Below, piece after piece: positions 8,037 through 16,559 of a stretch of DNA of 64,000 nt. Source of the stretch: Pigmentiphaga kullae. Lineage in GTDB: Bacteria > Pseudomonadota > Gammaproteobacteria > Burkholderiales > Burkholderiaceae_B. The stretch's first letter is position 1, and every line of letters starts with the position of its first letter. Position numbers and translations under genes: made by a program. Location: positions 868,001 to 932,000 of the forward strand of contig NZ_SGXC01000001.1 of the NCBI RefSeq assembly GCF_004216695.1. The letters are read 5' to 3'. The notes beneath the pieces were generated by a model. That model saw only the letters and a list, made by a program, of their open reading frames with translations, did not search any database and was not told the DNA's origin.

Positions 8037-9284
8037 ATGAAAGACATTGCCAGCCTGATCCGCGACGCCTCGGTCCACAGCAGCCTGTACGCCGACCCGG
8101 CCATCTTCGATCTGGAGATGGAATCCATCTTCGGCAAGGGATGGGTCTACGTCGGCCACGCCTCCGAGATTCCGCGGCGGGGCGACTACGTCCGGCGCAC
8201 CATGGGACTGGAACCCGTGCTGTTGATCCGGGGCGCCGACGGCATCCACGTCGTGGCCAACCGCTGCGCCCATCGCGGCAACCTGCTGTGCCAGCCCGAG
8301 CGCGGCAACCGCCGCACGCTGGCCTGCCAGTACCACGGCTGGATCTTCTCGCCCGACGGCGCACTGCTCGACATGCCGCTGTCCAGCATCGAGCCGGACG
8401 AATCGCTGCACCTGAAGCGCGCGCGCGTCGACAGCTACAACGGCTTCGTCTTCGCGACGTTCAACCCCTCGCCCATCCCCCTGCTGGAGCATCTCGGCCA
8501 CGCCGCGCGCGCGCTGGACCGGCAGGTGGACCTGTCGCCCGAAGGCGAGGTCGAACTGCGCGGCCCCTGGGTCAGGCACCTGTTCCGCGCCAACTGGAAG
8601 ATGCTGTCCGAGAACGAGGCCGACGGCTATCACGTGGGCTTCGTGCACGACTCTTTCACGAAAAGCGTAGGTACCCCCGGCAAGTACGGCAACATCCTGT
8701 CCGGCGAAGAGGACCGCATCACCGCGGTGGTCCGCTACCTGGGCAACGGCCACACCGAGCTCGACTACGGCCCCACCTACGACCGGCCCATGACCTGGCT
8801 GGGCGTGGACGAGACGCGCTATCCGGACTACACGCGCGACATGGTCCGCCGGCACGGCGAATCGGCCGCGCGGGAAATCATGCGGGCCGGACCGCCCCAT
8901 ACCTTCATCTTCCCCAACCTGTTCCTGGCCGAGACCTGTCTGGTCATGATCCAGCCCGTAGGCGTGGGCGAGACCGTCAACTGGCACACCCCGCTCTACC
9001 TGAAGGGCGCGCCCGAGGAACTGAACCGGCGCATCATGCGCCAGGGCGAGGTCGCCCTGGGGCCGTCGTCGTTCCTGACGGCCGACGACGCCATCATCGC
9101 CGAACGCCAGTGGCGCGCGCTGAAGGGCTCGCCGGCCTGGCTGGACCTGAGCCGCGGCCAATCCCGCGAAACGACGACCGACGGCGGCGTGGTGGTGTCC
9201 CACTACACCGACGAGACACCCAACCGGGGCTTCTGGCGATGCTACCGGGACATCATGGCGGAAACCGCCCAGCCGACGCTCTAG
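8037..9284 (+). CDS. Aromatic ring-hydroxylating dioxygenase, alpha subunit
   Basis: A 415-residue oxygenase large subunit. The Rieske [2Fe-2S] ligands are Cys77/His79 (NRCAHRGN) and Cys97/His100 (ACQYHGW). The catalytic non-haem iron site lies in NWKMLSENEADGYHVGFVHDSF, with bridging Asp196 and ligands His199 and His204; the third acidic ligand should lie in the C-terminal third. It forms the catalytic component with the beta subunit 11 bp downstream. Electron supply probably comes from the Rieske ferredoxin at 12667-13011. It should insert O2 into an aromatic acid or its CoA ester; the substrate is unassigned. Confidence 0.95.
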   Translation: MKDIASLIRDASVHSSLYADPAIFDLEMESIFGKGWVYVGHASEIPRRGDYVRRTMGLEPVLLIRGADGIHVVANRCAHRGNLLCQPERGNRRTLACQYHGWIFSPDGALLDMPLSSIEPDESLHLKRARVDSYNGFVFATFNPSPIPLLEHLGHAARALDRQVDLSPEGEVELRGPWVRHLFRANWKMLSENEADGYHVGFVHDSFTKSVGTPGKYGNILSGEEDRITAVVRYLGNGHTELDYGPTYDRPMTWLGVDETRYPDYTRDMVRRHGESAAREIMRAGPPHTFIFPNLFLAETCLVMIQPVGVGETVNWHTPLYLKGAPEELNRRIMRQGEVALGPSSFLTADDAIIAERQWRALKGSPAWLDLSRGQSRETTTDGGVVVSHYTDETPNRGFWRCYRDIMAETAQPTL

Positions 9285-9295
9285 AAGGACATGCC

Positions 9296-9802
9296 ATGCA
9301 GACCCCCTTGTTGCCGATCGACGAACACCGGATGCTGGAGCGCTTCGTCCACGAGGAAGCCCGGCTGGCGGACGAATCGCGCTTCGACGAATGGGAGGCG
9401 CTCTGGGACGAGAACATGCGCTACTGGGTGCCCGTCGTCATCGATGGCCAGGAGCCGGATCCGGACCGTGACGTCTCCATCATCAACGACAACCGCTCCC
9501 GGCTGGCGACCCGCCTGCGGCAGCTGCGCACCGGCACGCGGCACAGCCAGGCGCCACGCTCCATCCTTCGCAGGATGCTGTCCAACCTGACCGCCGATAA
9601 GGAAGAGAACGGCGAGTATCGCGTCGCCGCCAACTTCGCCATCTACGAATACCAGGTGCAGTCGGTCAACCAGTTGAACGTCTGGCCGGGCCGGGTCGAA
9701 TACGGGCTGCGGCAGGTGGACGGCCAGCTCAGGATGTTCCTGAAAAAGGTATCCCTGGTCCACGCATCGGGCCCGCTGCCCAGCCTTTCCTTTCTGATCT
9801 GA
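9296..9802 (+). CDS. Aromatic ring-hydroxylating dioxygenase, beta subunit
   Basis: A 168-residue small subunit of the ring-hydroxylating dioxygenase beta family (cystatin/NTF2-like fold), structural partner of the preceding alpha subunit. Typical features are the N-terminal EEARLADESRFDEWEALWDENMRYWVP, the SIINDNRSRLATRLRQLRTG segment and a C-terminal LRMFLKKVSLVHASGPLPSLSFLI. The ATG at 9296 is five bases downstream of a shorter ATG in another frame; GAAGGA provides the ribosome binding site. Confidence 0.93.
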   Translation: MQTPLLPIDEHRMLERFVHEEARLADESRFDEWEALWDENMRYWVPVVIDGQEPDPDRDVSIINDNRSRLATRLRQLRTGTRHSQAPRSILRRMLSNLTADKEENGEYRVAANFAIYEYQVQSVNQLNVWPGRVEYGLRQVDGQLRMFLKKVSLVHASGPLPSLSFLI

Positions 9803-9804
9803 CC

Positions 9805-10980
9805 ATGGCCCGCGCTCCGCTCTCGGCCATCATCGGCCTGGGCTTCAGCCCCCTTTCGCGCGAACCCGCCGGCTCCGTGCGCGCGCTGGCGGCCGCCGCC
9901 GTGCAGGCCGCCATGGCGGACGCCGGCGTCGGCCCGGACCAGGTGGACGGCCTGCTGCTCAACCCCAGCGCCCTGGCCGATCCCGGGGTCCTGCCGCCCA
10001 AGGTGCAGGACGACATGGGCCTGCGCACGCTGGGGATGCTGACCACGATCGAAGCCAAGGGCTCGTCGGTCCTCCAGATGGTGCAGGTCGCCACGGCCGC
10101 CATCCATGCCGGCCTGGCGTCGGTGGTCGCCTGCGTGTTCGCCGATGCGCCCATCGGCCCGACGCGCGGCGGCGGGGCCTCCTTCAGCAACGAAGGCTCG
10201 TTGACCGGCATCGCGGGATGGGACGCCTCGTACGGCCTGTTCGGCCCGGTCGGGTCCTACGCGCTGGCCGCAAGCCGGTACATGGCCCTGCATGGCGCCG
10301 GCCCCGATCACCTGGGCGCCTATGTCCTGGCCTGCCGCCAGTGGGCCGCGGGCAATCCTCTGGCCTTTCAGCGCGCGCCGCTCACGCTGGCCCAGTACCA
10401 CGCATCCCGCATGATCGTCGAACCCTTCCACGTGCTGGACTGCGCCTACCCGGTCAACGGCGCAGCGGCCGTCATCGTGGCCGGCACCGACCGCGCCGCC
10501 GACGCCGGCCGGCGGCCCGTGTACGTCCACGGCATGGGCCAGGGCCACGCCAGCGCCGACACGCCGCAGGGGCCGCACGACCTGGCCACCGCCGGACAGC
10601 TCGCCGGCCGCAAGGCCTATGCGATGGCGGGCGTCGGGCCGAAGGACGTCTCGATGTGCCAGTTCTACGATGCGTTCTCGTACTGTGCCCTGGCCGCGCT
10701 CGAGGACTACGGACTGTGCGGCCGGGGCGAGGCCGCCGGCATGGTGCAGGACGGCGCGACCGCGCCCGGCGGCGCGCTGCCGGTCAACACCGGCGGCGGC
10801 CAGTTGGCGAGCTACTACCTGCAAGGCATGACCCCGCTGAGCGAGGCCGTCATCCAGTGCCGCGGCGACGGCGGCGCGCGGCAGTGCGCGGCCAACGACG
10901 TCGTGCTGGTCAACGGCTCGGGCGGCCGACTGGAGTATCACGCCGCGCTGATCCTGAGCCCCCACCGTTCGCTTGCCTAG
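9805..10980 (+). CDS. Thiolase-like protein (SCP-x/Ltp2 type) lacking catalytic Cys
   Basis: A 391-residue thiolase-superfamily protein. The position of the nucleophilic cysteine is Ser87-Ser88 (EAKGSSVLQMV), the NxHGG loop is NTGGGQ (328-333) and the C-terminal CxG is NGSGG, so ordinary thiolysis is unlikely. QFYDAFSYCALAALEDYGLCGRGE (286-309) resembles the tyrosine-containing loop of lipid-transfer-protein type aldolases. Paired with the DUF35 protein that follows after 8 bp, it may act as a retro-aldolase or CoA-ester lyase on a beta-hydroxyacyl-CoA, as Ltp2-DUF35 pairs do in steroid degradation. That role is inferred. Confidence 0.8.
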   Translation: MARAPLSAIIGLGFSPLSREPAGSVRALAAAAVQAAMADAGVGPDQVDGLLLNPSALADPGVLPPKVQDDMGLRTLGMLTTIEAKGSSVLQMVQVATAAIHAGLASVVACVFADAPIGPTRGGGASFSNEGSLTGIAGWDASYGLFGPVGSYALAASRYMALHGAGPDHLGAYVLACRQWAAGNPLAFQRAPLTLAQYHASRMIVEPFHVLDCAYPVNGAAAVIVAGTDRAADAGRRPVYVHGMGQGHASADTPQGPHDLATAGQLAGRKAYAMAGVGPKDVSMCQFYDAFSYCALAALEDYGLCGRGEAAGMVQDGATAPGGALPVNTGGGQLASYYLQGMTPLSEAVIQCRGDGGARQCAANDVVLVNGSGGRLEYHAALILSPHRSLA

Positions 10981-10988
10981 GACTCGCC

Positions 10989-11402
10989 ATGCCGCTTGCC
11001 TCCGATCACTTCGAACAGCGTTTCCTCGATTTCATCGCGCAACGCGAACTGCGCGTGCCGCGCCTGCGCGGCAGCGGCGAGATCCTGGGCTACGCGTCGC
11101 ACGGCTACGGCGCGAACCCCGAAGACATCGAATGGATCCCCGCCTGCGGCCGCGCGACCCTGCATGCCTGCGCCATCTACCGCCAGCAGTACCACCCGGA
11201 CTTCCCGCCTCCCTACAACGTGGCGCACGTCGAACTGGCGGAAGGCCCGCGCCTGGTCAGCCGGATCGTCGCGGACGACGGCACGCCCCTCGCGATCGGC
11301 ATGCCGCTGCGCGCGCGCTTCGATCCGGCCGGACGCCTGGAGTTCGTTCCCGCCCCCACCCCGGGCGGCATGGCCGCCCCATCACGGAATCCCCGCTCAT
11401 GA
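10989..11402 (+). CDS. DUF35-type OB-fold protein, partner of thiolase-like protein
   Basis: A 137-residue protein with the OB-fold half of the DUF35/ChsH2 family: GEILGYASHGYGANPEDIEWIPACGRATLHACAIYRQQYHPDFPPPYNVAHVELAEGPRL is typical when read in pieces (the PPPYNVAHVELAEG strand is diagnostic). The N-terminal zinc-ribbon cysteines normally present are missing; only two scattered cysteines remain. Such proteins bind thiolase-like proteins and form a combined active site. Its stop codon overlaps the next ATG (ATGA at 11399-11402), showing translational coupling. Confidence 0.75.
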   Translation: MPLASDHFEQRFLDFIAQRELRVPRLRGSGEILGYASHGYGANPEDIEWIPACGRATLHACAIYRQQYHPDFPPPYNVAHVELAEGPRLVSRIVADDGTPLAIGMPLRARFDPAGRLEFVPAPTPGGMAAPSRNPRS

Positions 11403-12646
11403 CCGAGCCTTCATCCCACGCCTGTCCGCCCCCTTCCCGTACCGCCGGCGCGCTGGACGGCGTGCGCATCCTGGACCTGAGCCGCGTGCTGGGCGGCCCC
11501 TACTGCACGATGATCCTGGGCGACCACGGCGCGGAGATCATCAAGGTGGAACCGCCGCAGGGCGACGACACGCGCGGCTGGGGCCCGCCCTTCGCCGGCA
11601 CGGACGCCGAACGCGGGGACGCCAGCTATTTCATCGGCGTCAACCGCAACAAACGGTCGATGGTGCTGGACCTGTCGCGCGAATCGGGGCGGGCCGTGCT
11701 GCTGCGCCTGCTGGAGGAAGCCGACGTCCTGGTCGAGAACTTCAAGCCCGGCACCATGGAAGCATGGGGCCTGGGCTATGAACGCGATCTCGCGCCGCGC
11801 TTTCCGCGCCTGATCCATTGCAGGGTGTCCGGCTTCGGCGGCCATGGCCCCCTGGGCAACCTGCCGGGCTACGACGCGGTGCTGCAGGCCATGAGCGGAT
11901 TGATGAGCGTGAACGGCACGCCCGAGACCGGCCCGCTGCGCATAGGCACGCCCATCGTCGACCTGGCCACCGGACTCTACGCCACCATAGGTATCCTGAT
12001 GGCCCTGCACGAACGCCGCCGCTCGGGCCTGGGCCAGTACGTGGACATGGCGCTGTACGACTGCGCCATGTCGCTGCTCCATCCCCACGCGGCCAACTAT
12101 TTCCTGGACGGCAGCCGCCCGCGCCTGATGGGCAACACGCATCCGAACGTCACGCCCTGCGACAAATTCGCCACCCGCAGCGGCGAGATCTTCGTGGTCA
12201 TCGGCACCGACCGGCAATTCCGCCGCCTGGTGGAGCTGCTGGGCATACCAGACCTCGCGGCCGACCCGAGGTTCGCCACCAACAGCGACCGGTCGCGCAA
12301 TCGCGCGGCGCTCTATCCCCTGCTGGCCGAAGCATTGGCGCGGCACGACGGCGTCGCCCTGAGCCGGGCCCTGCTGGCCGAAGGCCTGCCCATCGGCCCC
12401 GTCATGGGCATGGACGAGGCACTGGAAGCGGACCACACGCACGCCCGCGCCATGGTCTACGAACGCGACGGCTACAAGGGCCTGGGCACGCCCATCAAGC
12501 TGTCGCGCACGCCCGGCGGCCTGCGCCGGACGCCTCCCACGCTGGCCGAACATGCGCGGGAGATCCTGCGCGAAGCAGGTTTCGCCGACGCCGACATGGA
12601 CGAACTCGAACGCATCGGGGCAACGGCGCCCCGGCGCGCGCGCTGA
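11399..12646 (+). CDS. CaiB/BaiF family (class III) CoA-transferase
   Basis: A 415-residue class III CoA-transferase that moves CoA between carboxylic acids. Family hallmarks are LDGVRILDLSRVLGGPYCTMILGDHGAEIIKVE at the N terminus, the NRNKRSMVLDL loop and the predicted catalytic Asp188 in TPIVDLATGLYA, where the mixed anhydride forms. In this operon it most likely activates the aromatic or side-chain acid for the thiolase-like/DUF35 step. The start overlaps the DUF35 stop. The acid partner and donor CoA (for example succinyl-CoA) cannot be read from sequence. Confidence 0.92.
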   Translation: MTEPSSHACPPPSRTAGALDGVRILDLSRVLGGPYCTMILGDHGAEIIKVEPPQGDDTRGWGPPFAGTDAERGDASYFIGVNRNKRSMVLDLSRESGRAVLLRLLEEADVLVENFKPGTMEAWGLGYERDLAPRFPRLIHCRVSGFGGHGPLGNLPGYDAVLQAMSGLMSVNGTPETGPLRIGTPIVDLATGLYATIGILMALHERRRSGLGQYVDMALYDCAMSLLHPHAANYFLDGSRPRLMGNTHPNVTPCDKFATRSGEIFVVIGTDRQFRRLVELLGIPDLAADPRFATNSDRSRNRAALYPLLAEALARHDGVALSRALLAEGLPIGPVMGMDEALEADHTHARAMVYERDGYKGLGTPIKLSRTPGGLRRTPPTLAEHAREILREAGFADADMDELERIGATAPRRAR

Positions 12647-12666
12647 GCCTTTTCCCGGAGCATCGC

Positions 12667-13011
12667 ATGACCCCACCGGACGACTGGCGCGAAGCCTGTC
12701 TTTCCAACGATCTTCCCGAAGCGGGCACGCTGGCCGTGACCCTGGACGAGCAGGTCTTCTGCCTGTACCGGGTCGAGGGCGCCACCTACGCCACCGCCGA
12801 CCGTTGCAGCCATGGCCGCGGCAGCCTGTCCGAAGGCATCCTGGAGGCGCATACCATCGAGTGTCCGTTCCACCAGGGCTGCTTCGACATCCGCACCGGC
12901 GCCCCCACGGCGCTGCCCTGCAACCGGCCCGTCAAGACCTACGCGACCCGCGAGGCCGACGGTGTCGTCTGGCTGAACACCAGCCCGCGCGACGTGGCCG
13001 GCCAGCCCTAG
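12667..13011 (+). CDS. Rieske-type [2Fe-2S] ferredoxin
   Basis: A 114-residue small Rieske protein. Cluster ligands are Cys47/His49 (DRCSHGRG) and Cys66/His69 (ECPFHQGCF), with the usual C-terminal beta sheet and no membrane anchor. It should shuttle electrons to the alpha/beta oxygenase at 8037-9802. The reductase component expected for such a three-component system is not encoded in the window. It is the last gene of the plus-strand operon, ending 8 bp before a convergent regulator gene. Confidence 0.93.
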   Translation: MTPPDDWREACLSNDLPEAGTLAVTLDEQVFCLYRVEGATYATADRCSHGRGSLSEGILEAHTIECPFHQGCFDIRTGAPTALPCNRPVKTYATREADGVVWLNTSPRDVAGQP

Positions 13012-13018
13012 CGCCGCT

Positions 13019-13750
13019 TCATCGCGTCCCCGGCCGGCACGGCGCGGCACGGTTCCTTCGGCGGTAGGGATCCGCCGCGATCTCGTGCTTGCGCATCAGT
13101 TGCCAGAACGCCCGCCGGTTCTTGTGCGCCGCGCGGGCCGCCTGCGAGATGTTGCCCTGGTAGCGTTGCAGCATGTCGTCGATGTAGTGACGTTCGAACG
13201 CGGTCACGATCCTGGCCTTGGCCGACTGGAAAGGTTCGCGCGCCCCGAGGCCGGCATCGGCGTCGCCCCATGCGGGCGCGGGTTCGTCCTCTTCTTCCGG
13301 CGGCGCATCGGCGGCCGGGCAGGCATCGGCCGCCCTGCCCGGCCCCGCCAGTTGCACCAGCCGGGTCGTGAACTCCTCCCGACACATCGGATAGCGCATG
13401 AAGTCCCCCAGCCCGAACGACAACAGGTCGCGCAGGCCGGCCGCGCTCATGTCGCACACCAGTCCCAGCACGGGAGTCTGCAAGGCCTCGCCGGCCACGG
13501 CCAGCGCGGTGCGCGTCCATCCAAGGGTAGACAGCGTGACCGGCAGCAGGCAGACGTCGTAGCGCCTGAGCGCCAGGGCCTGGCGCCGCAGCGCGTCGGC
13601 GGACGCGGACGCATCGGCCGACGGCTTGCCCAACTGCACGCCGTGCAGCCCGATGCGCTCGCGTGCCGGACTCCAATCCTCCATCAACTCGCGCATCCAC
13701 CGCGCGTGCTCGGGCACCATCAATACGCCGCAATCGATCATTCCCTTCAT
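13019..13750 (-). CDS. Fis-type HTH regulator with degenerate receiver-like domain
   Basis: A 243-residue protein. Residues 1-135 look like a response-regulator fold (YDVCLLPVTLSTLGWTRTALAV, then TPVLGLVCDMSAAGLRDLLSFGLGDFMRYPM) but lack a clear phosphoacceptor aspartate pocket. After an acidic alanine-rich linker (140-170), residues 175-222 form a Fis-like helix-turn-helix (MLQRYQGNISQAARAAHKNRRAFWQLMRKH). No AAA+ sigma54 module is present. It is convergent with the oxygenase operon, which it may control. The ATG at 13750 gives a compact N terminus; an earlier in-frame codon at 13807 has no clear binding site. Confidence 0.75.
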   Translation of the reverse strand: MKGMIDCGVLMVPEHARWMRELMEDWSPARERIGLHGVQLGKPSADASASADALRRQALALRRYDVCLLPVTLSTLGWTRTALAVAGEALQTPVLGLVCDMSAAGLRDLLSFGLGDFMRYPMCREEFTTRLVQLAGPGRAADACPAADAPPEEEDEPAPAWGDADAGLGAREPFQSAKARIVTAFERHYIDDMLQRYQGNISQAARAAHKNRRAFWQLMRKHEIAADPYRRRNRAAPCRPGTR

Positions 13751-13855
13751 CGCCCTGCCTCTGGTTGTCCCAGCCGCCAGACTAGGGCTCCACGGCCACG
13801 GCCTCAATCCGAGGAAGCAACAAGCGCGTATGTCCGTATGCAGTTGCCGGCGGCG

Positions 13856-13871
13856 CGGCCGTTAACGGCCG
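13856..13871. terminator. Palindrome downstream of acylase gene, possible terminator
   Basis: CGGCCGTTAACGGCCG is a perfect 16-bp palindrome six bases beyond the acylase stop codon. It could form a GC stem with a small loop, but no T-run follows, so intrinsic termination is uncertain. Confidence 0.3.
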
Positions 13872-13877
13872 GCCGGA

Positions 13878-16151
13878 CTACTCCGCCAGATGCAGGGTCT
13901 CGACCGCCGAAGCCGCGACCTGCGCGTCGGTGAAGGGCGCATCGACCAGTTGCTTGCGCGACAGCAGCCCCACCTGATCCTCATGATGGGGCGACGCGTC
14001 ATCGGGCGATTGGCCGTTGGCCGCCATCACCTTGGCCACGAGCTTGCCGCCCGTCCAGGTCACCGCATGCATGTAGGCCGTTCCCGCGACGATGTCGCCG
14101 TAGCCCTCTGGGCCGAGCGGCGCCCCCTCCAGCGCGTTGAGTATCCCCTGGTCTCCCGATCCGCCATGCAGCGGAACGCGTCCGTTGGCGGTGGGGCGCG
14201 CCAGCATCCGCCCCCATGCCTCGTCACCCTTCAGGCCATGGGTGCCCAGGTCGGCAACGGTGTCGGCCAGCGCCGCGCGCACGGCGGCCTGGACCGGGAC
14301 GCTGCCGGACAGGGTGCGCACGCGCAGCGGGTCGGCCGCGTCGTACGGCTGCGCGTACAGGTTCCCGATCGCGCTCAGCCGGGGCCACAGCTCGCCGAAC
14401 AGCAAGGCGCCGCGGCTGTCGGCGTTGTTGCGGCGGTCCCAGCGCGACAGCACGCCGCAGGCCGTGGCAGCGTCGCCCGTGGCGGTGGCGCATGCATCGG
14501 CGATGCCGTCCATCAAGGTTTCGGCCGCGTAGTTGCGGTTACCGAAGACCACGTCCACGGCCTGCTCCATCGTTACCTTGCCCGCGGCCAGCATCTCGGC
14601 CACCAGGCGGTGGGACATCCGGGTGCGGCCATTGGGCTCGGCATCGGGCCGCCCGAACAGGACCGAGTAGCGGTCGTGCCGCTCGCCGTGGATGGACAGG
14701 CTGTAGCTGTCGTTGGCGTTGTAGGCCACGCCCCGGGTGGCCAGCGCGGGAATCCTGTCCGCCGGTGCCAGCCGCGGGCGGCCCTGCTCGTCGCGCAGCA
14801 GGCATGCGCCGCGCGACCCGTCCAGCGCGGCCGGCACGCGGCCCGAGGGCGTGGCCTCGACAGCGCAGGCGGCGAGGCCGGCGTCGTCGATGTCCAGGAT
14901 GGGTCCCGCTTCGATGAACAACGCATTGCCCGCACTGTCGCCCGCCACGAGATGGGCGGCGATGCCGCGATGTCCGGCCACGGCGCGCTGGAAATCGGCC
15001 ATGCCGCGAGCCTTGGCGACGAGCAGCATCTGGTCCAGGCCACGCGCGTCCCCCTCGGCGGCATCGGTGATGGCGTACCATCCGGCCGGCCTGCCAGGCG
15101 CGGCGGGCAGCCGATACAACGGGCCCAGCTCGGTGTACGGCACCGCGTAGGCCTGGGTGCGCTTGGCCCCGTCGGCCTGCCGGACCGCGATCTCCACCAC
15201 GCGCCGCTCGATGGCGCGGGACACGCCATCGACCATGTAGGCGGGGCTCGCACCTGGGCGCAGATCGAGCCGAAGCGGCAGTCCGTAGGTCACCGTTGAA
15301 GGCGCCTCGATGCTCCACGCGACCGCATCGTTGAAGCCCGACAGAGGCAGCGGCACGCCCAGGAAGTCCGCGCCCATGACGTCCATCTCGCCGGGAATGG
15401 TCAGATGCATCTGGTGCATCAGCAGCCAGTGGTCCTGCCAGTACGTGTGCGGATTGGCCACCACGATGGCGGCACCCGTACCGGTGGCGTCCGCGCCATA
15501 GACCCAGGTGTTGCTGGCCATGCCCAGGCGGGGCGGCGCGGGCGCGGCAGCAGCCCGCTCCGGCTGGCCCAGATCATCCCACAGCGAGGCCGACGCGAAG
15601 GGCGCCGCCAGGAAGGTCCGATTCAAGGTGCCGATCTGCATGACGGCGCGCAGCACATCGGCGGCGACCATCGTCGGCGGCCGCAGGTCGCCGCACGCGG
15701 CCGGCGCCGCGTGGTCGCGAACGTAGCGGTTGAAGCCCGCGGCATAACCCTCGGCCAGCGCCCGGGCCTGCGGCGACAGCGCCTTCCAGGCCGTGTCCAC
15801 ATCGTCGGCCGACAACTGCATGCGGTAGAAAAGATCGCTGTCCAGGTTGGGCAGCGGCAGAAAGCCCACCAGCGCCTGGCCGTCCGCGCCGAAATGGGCC
15901 GACCGCTCGCCGCGCAGGGTGATGATGCGGTCGGCCAGCGCGCACAACTGGTCGCGCGCCACGGCATAGCCGTAGCCATAGCCCAGGCCGCCATGGTCGC
16001 TCGCCTTGACGTGCGGCACGCCGTACGTCGTCCAGCGCACCTGCGCATCGAACCGGGCCGTGGGCTGCGGAGGCGGCGGATCGTCGCCACCCCCGCAGCC
16101 CGCCACCAGAAACGCCGCAACGGCCGCCCGCCCCCACCGCGCCGGTATCAC
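13878..16151 (-). CDS. Penicillin acylase-family Ntn hydrolase, lipoprotein
   Basis: A 757-residue secreted amidohydrolase of the penicillin acylase/AHL acylase (PvdQ, QuiP) family. The N terminus has a lipobox LVAGC (Cys19), so it should be lipid-anchored outside the cytoplasm. The alpha-chain motif GLGYGYGYAVARDQLCALADRIITLRGERSAHFG is present, and autoproteolysis should expose Ser213 in GMASNTWVYGA as N-terminal nucleophile of the beta chain. Typical later motifs (NPHTYWQDHWLLMHQMHL, NANDSYSLS) follow. Substrates of the family are N-acyl amides such as AHLs, acyl amino acids or beta-lactams. It overlaps the RidA gene by four bases. Confidence 0.9.
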   Translation of the reverse strand: MIPARWGRAAVAAFLVAGCGGGDDPPPPQPTARFDAQVRWTTYGVPHVKASDHGGLGYGYGYAVARDQLCALADRIITLRGERSAHFGADGQALVGFLPLPNLDSDLFYRMQLSADDVDTAWKALSPQARALAEGYAAGFNRYVRDHAAPAACGDLRPPTMVAADVLRAVMQIGTLNRTFLAAPFASASLWDDLGQPERAAAAPAPPRLGMASNTWVYGADATGTGAAIVVANPHTYWQDHWLLMHQMHLTIPGEMDVMGADFLGVPLPLSGFNDAVAWSIEAPSTVTYGLPLRLDLRPGASPAYMVDGVSRAIERRVVEIAVRQADGAKRTQAYAVPYTELGPLYRLPAAPGRPAGWYAITDAAEGDARGLDQMLLVAKARGMADFQRAVAGHRGIAAHLVAGDSAGNALFIEAGPILDIDDAGLAACAVEATPSGRVPAALDGSRGACLLRDEQGRPRLAPADRIPALATRGVAYNANDSYSLSIHGERHDRYSVLFGRPDAEPNGRTRMSHRLVAEMLAAGKVTMEQAVDVVFGNRNYAAETLMDGIADACATATGDAATACGVLSRWDRRNNADSRGALLFGELWPRLSAIGNLYAQPYDAADPLRVRTLSGSVPVQAAVRAALADTVADLGTHGLKGDEAWGRMLARPTANGRVPLHGGSGDQGILNALEGAPLGPEGYGDIVAGTAYMHAVTWTGGKLVAKVMAANGQSPDDASPHHEDQVGLLSRKQLVDAPFTDAQVAASAVETLHLAE

Positions 16152-16528
16152 GGCCGCCTGCCCTGCTTGCGGGCGATGACCTGCATCTCGACATGCGCAC
16201 CGGGATAGGCGATACCCGCGATCATGGCCGTGCCCGTGGGCTTGCAGGGCAGGTCGTCGGCCAGCACGCCGATGACCGGCTGGACGTGGGCCATGGCATC
16301 GATGATCAGCGTGTAGTTGACGATGTCCTCGAGCCGCGCGTCCGCCGCCTCCAGGTAGGAAGCGATGTTGCGCAGCATGAGACGCGTCTGCTCCTCGACC
16401 GTCGGCGCCAGTTTCTGCGCGGTGTAGTCCATGCCTATGGTGCCCGACACGAAGACCCAGTCGTCGTCGAACATGGCGCGGCTGTAGGGCGCGCGCGGGA
16501 AAGGCAGTGGAAAGTCCGCGATCTGCAT
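16148..16528 (-). CDS. RidA family protein (YjgF/YER057c/UK114)
   Basis: A 126-residue protein of the Rid superfamily, whose founding member hydrolyses reactive enamines or imines. Recognisable pieces are PYSRAMFDDDWVFVSGTIG near the N terminus, TRLMLRNIASYLEAADARLEDIVNYTLII in the middle and VEMQVIARK at the end. The usual catalytic arginine of the RidA clade (in IPxxRxxxE) is replaced by a PGAHVEM segment, so it belongs to another Rid clade. It lies between the Bug gene and the acylase with a four-base overlap with the latter, which suggests shared processing of an amide- or amine-containing compound. Confidence 0.85.
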   Translation of the reverse strand: MQIADFPLPFPRAPYSRAMFDDDWVFVSGTIGMDYTAQKLAPTVEEQTRLMLRNIASYLEAADARLEDIVNYTLIIDAMAHVQPVIGVLADDLPCKPTGTAMIAGIAYPGAHVEMQVIARKQGRRP

Positions 16529-16559
16529 GGTGGCTTGCTCCGTGATATGCCGTGATTGC

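Noticed and set aside
9805-10980. Ordinary acetyl-CoA acetyltransferase (thiolase)
   Set aside because: The catalytic Cys and His positions are substituted, so the normal reaction is not supported.
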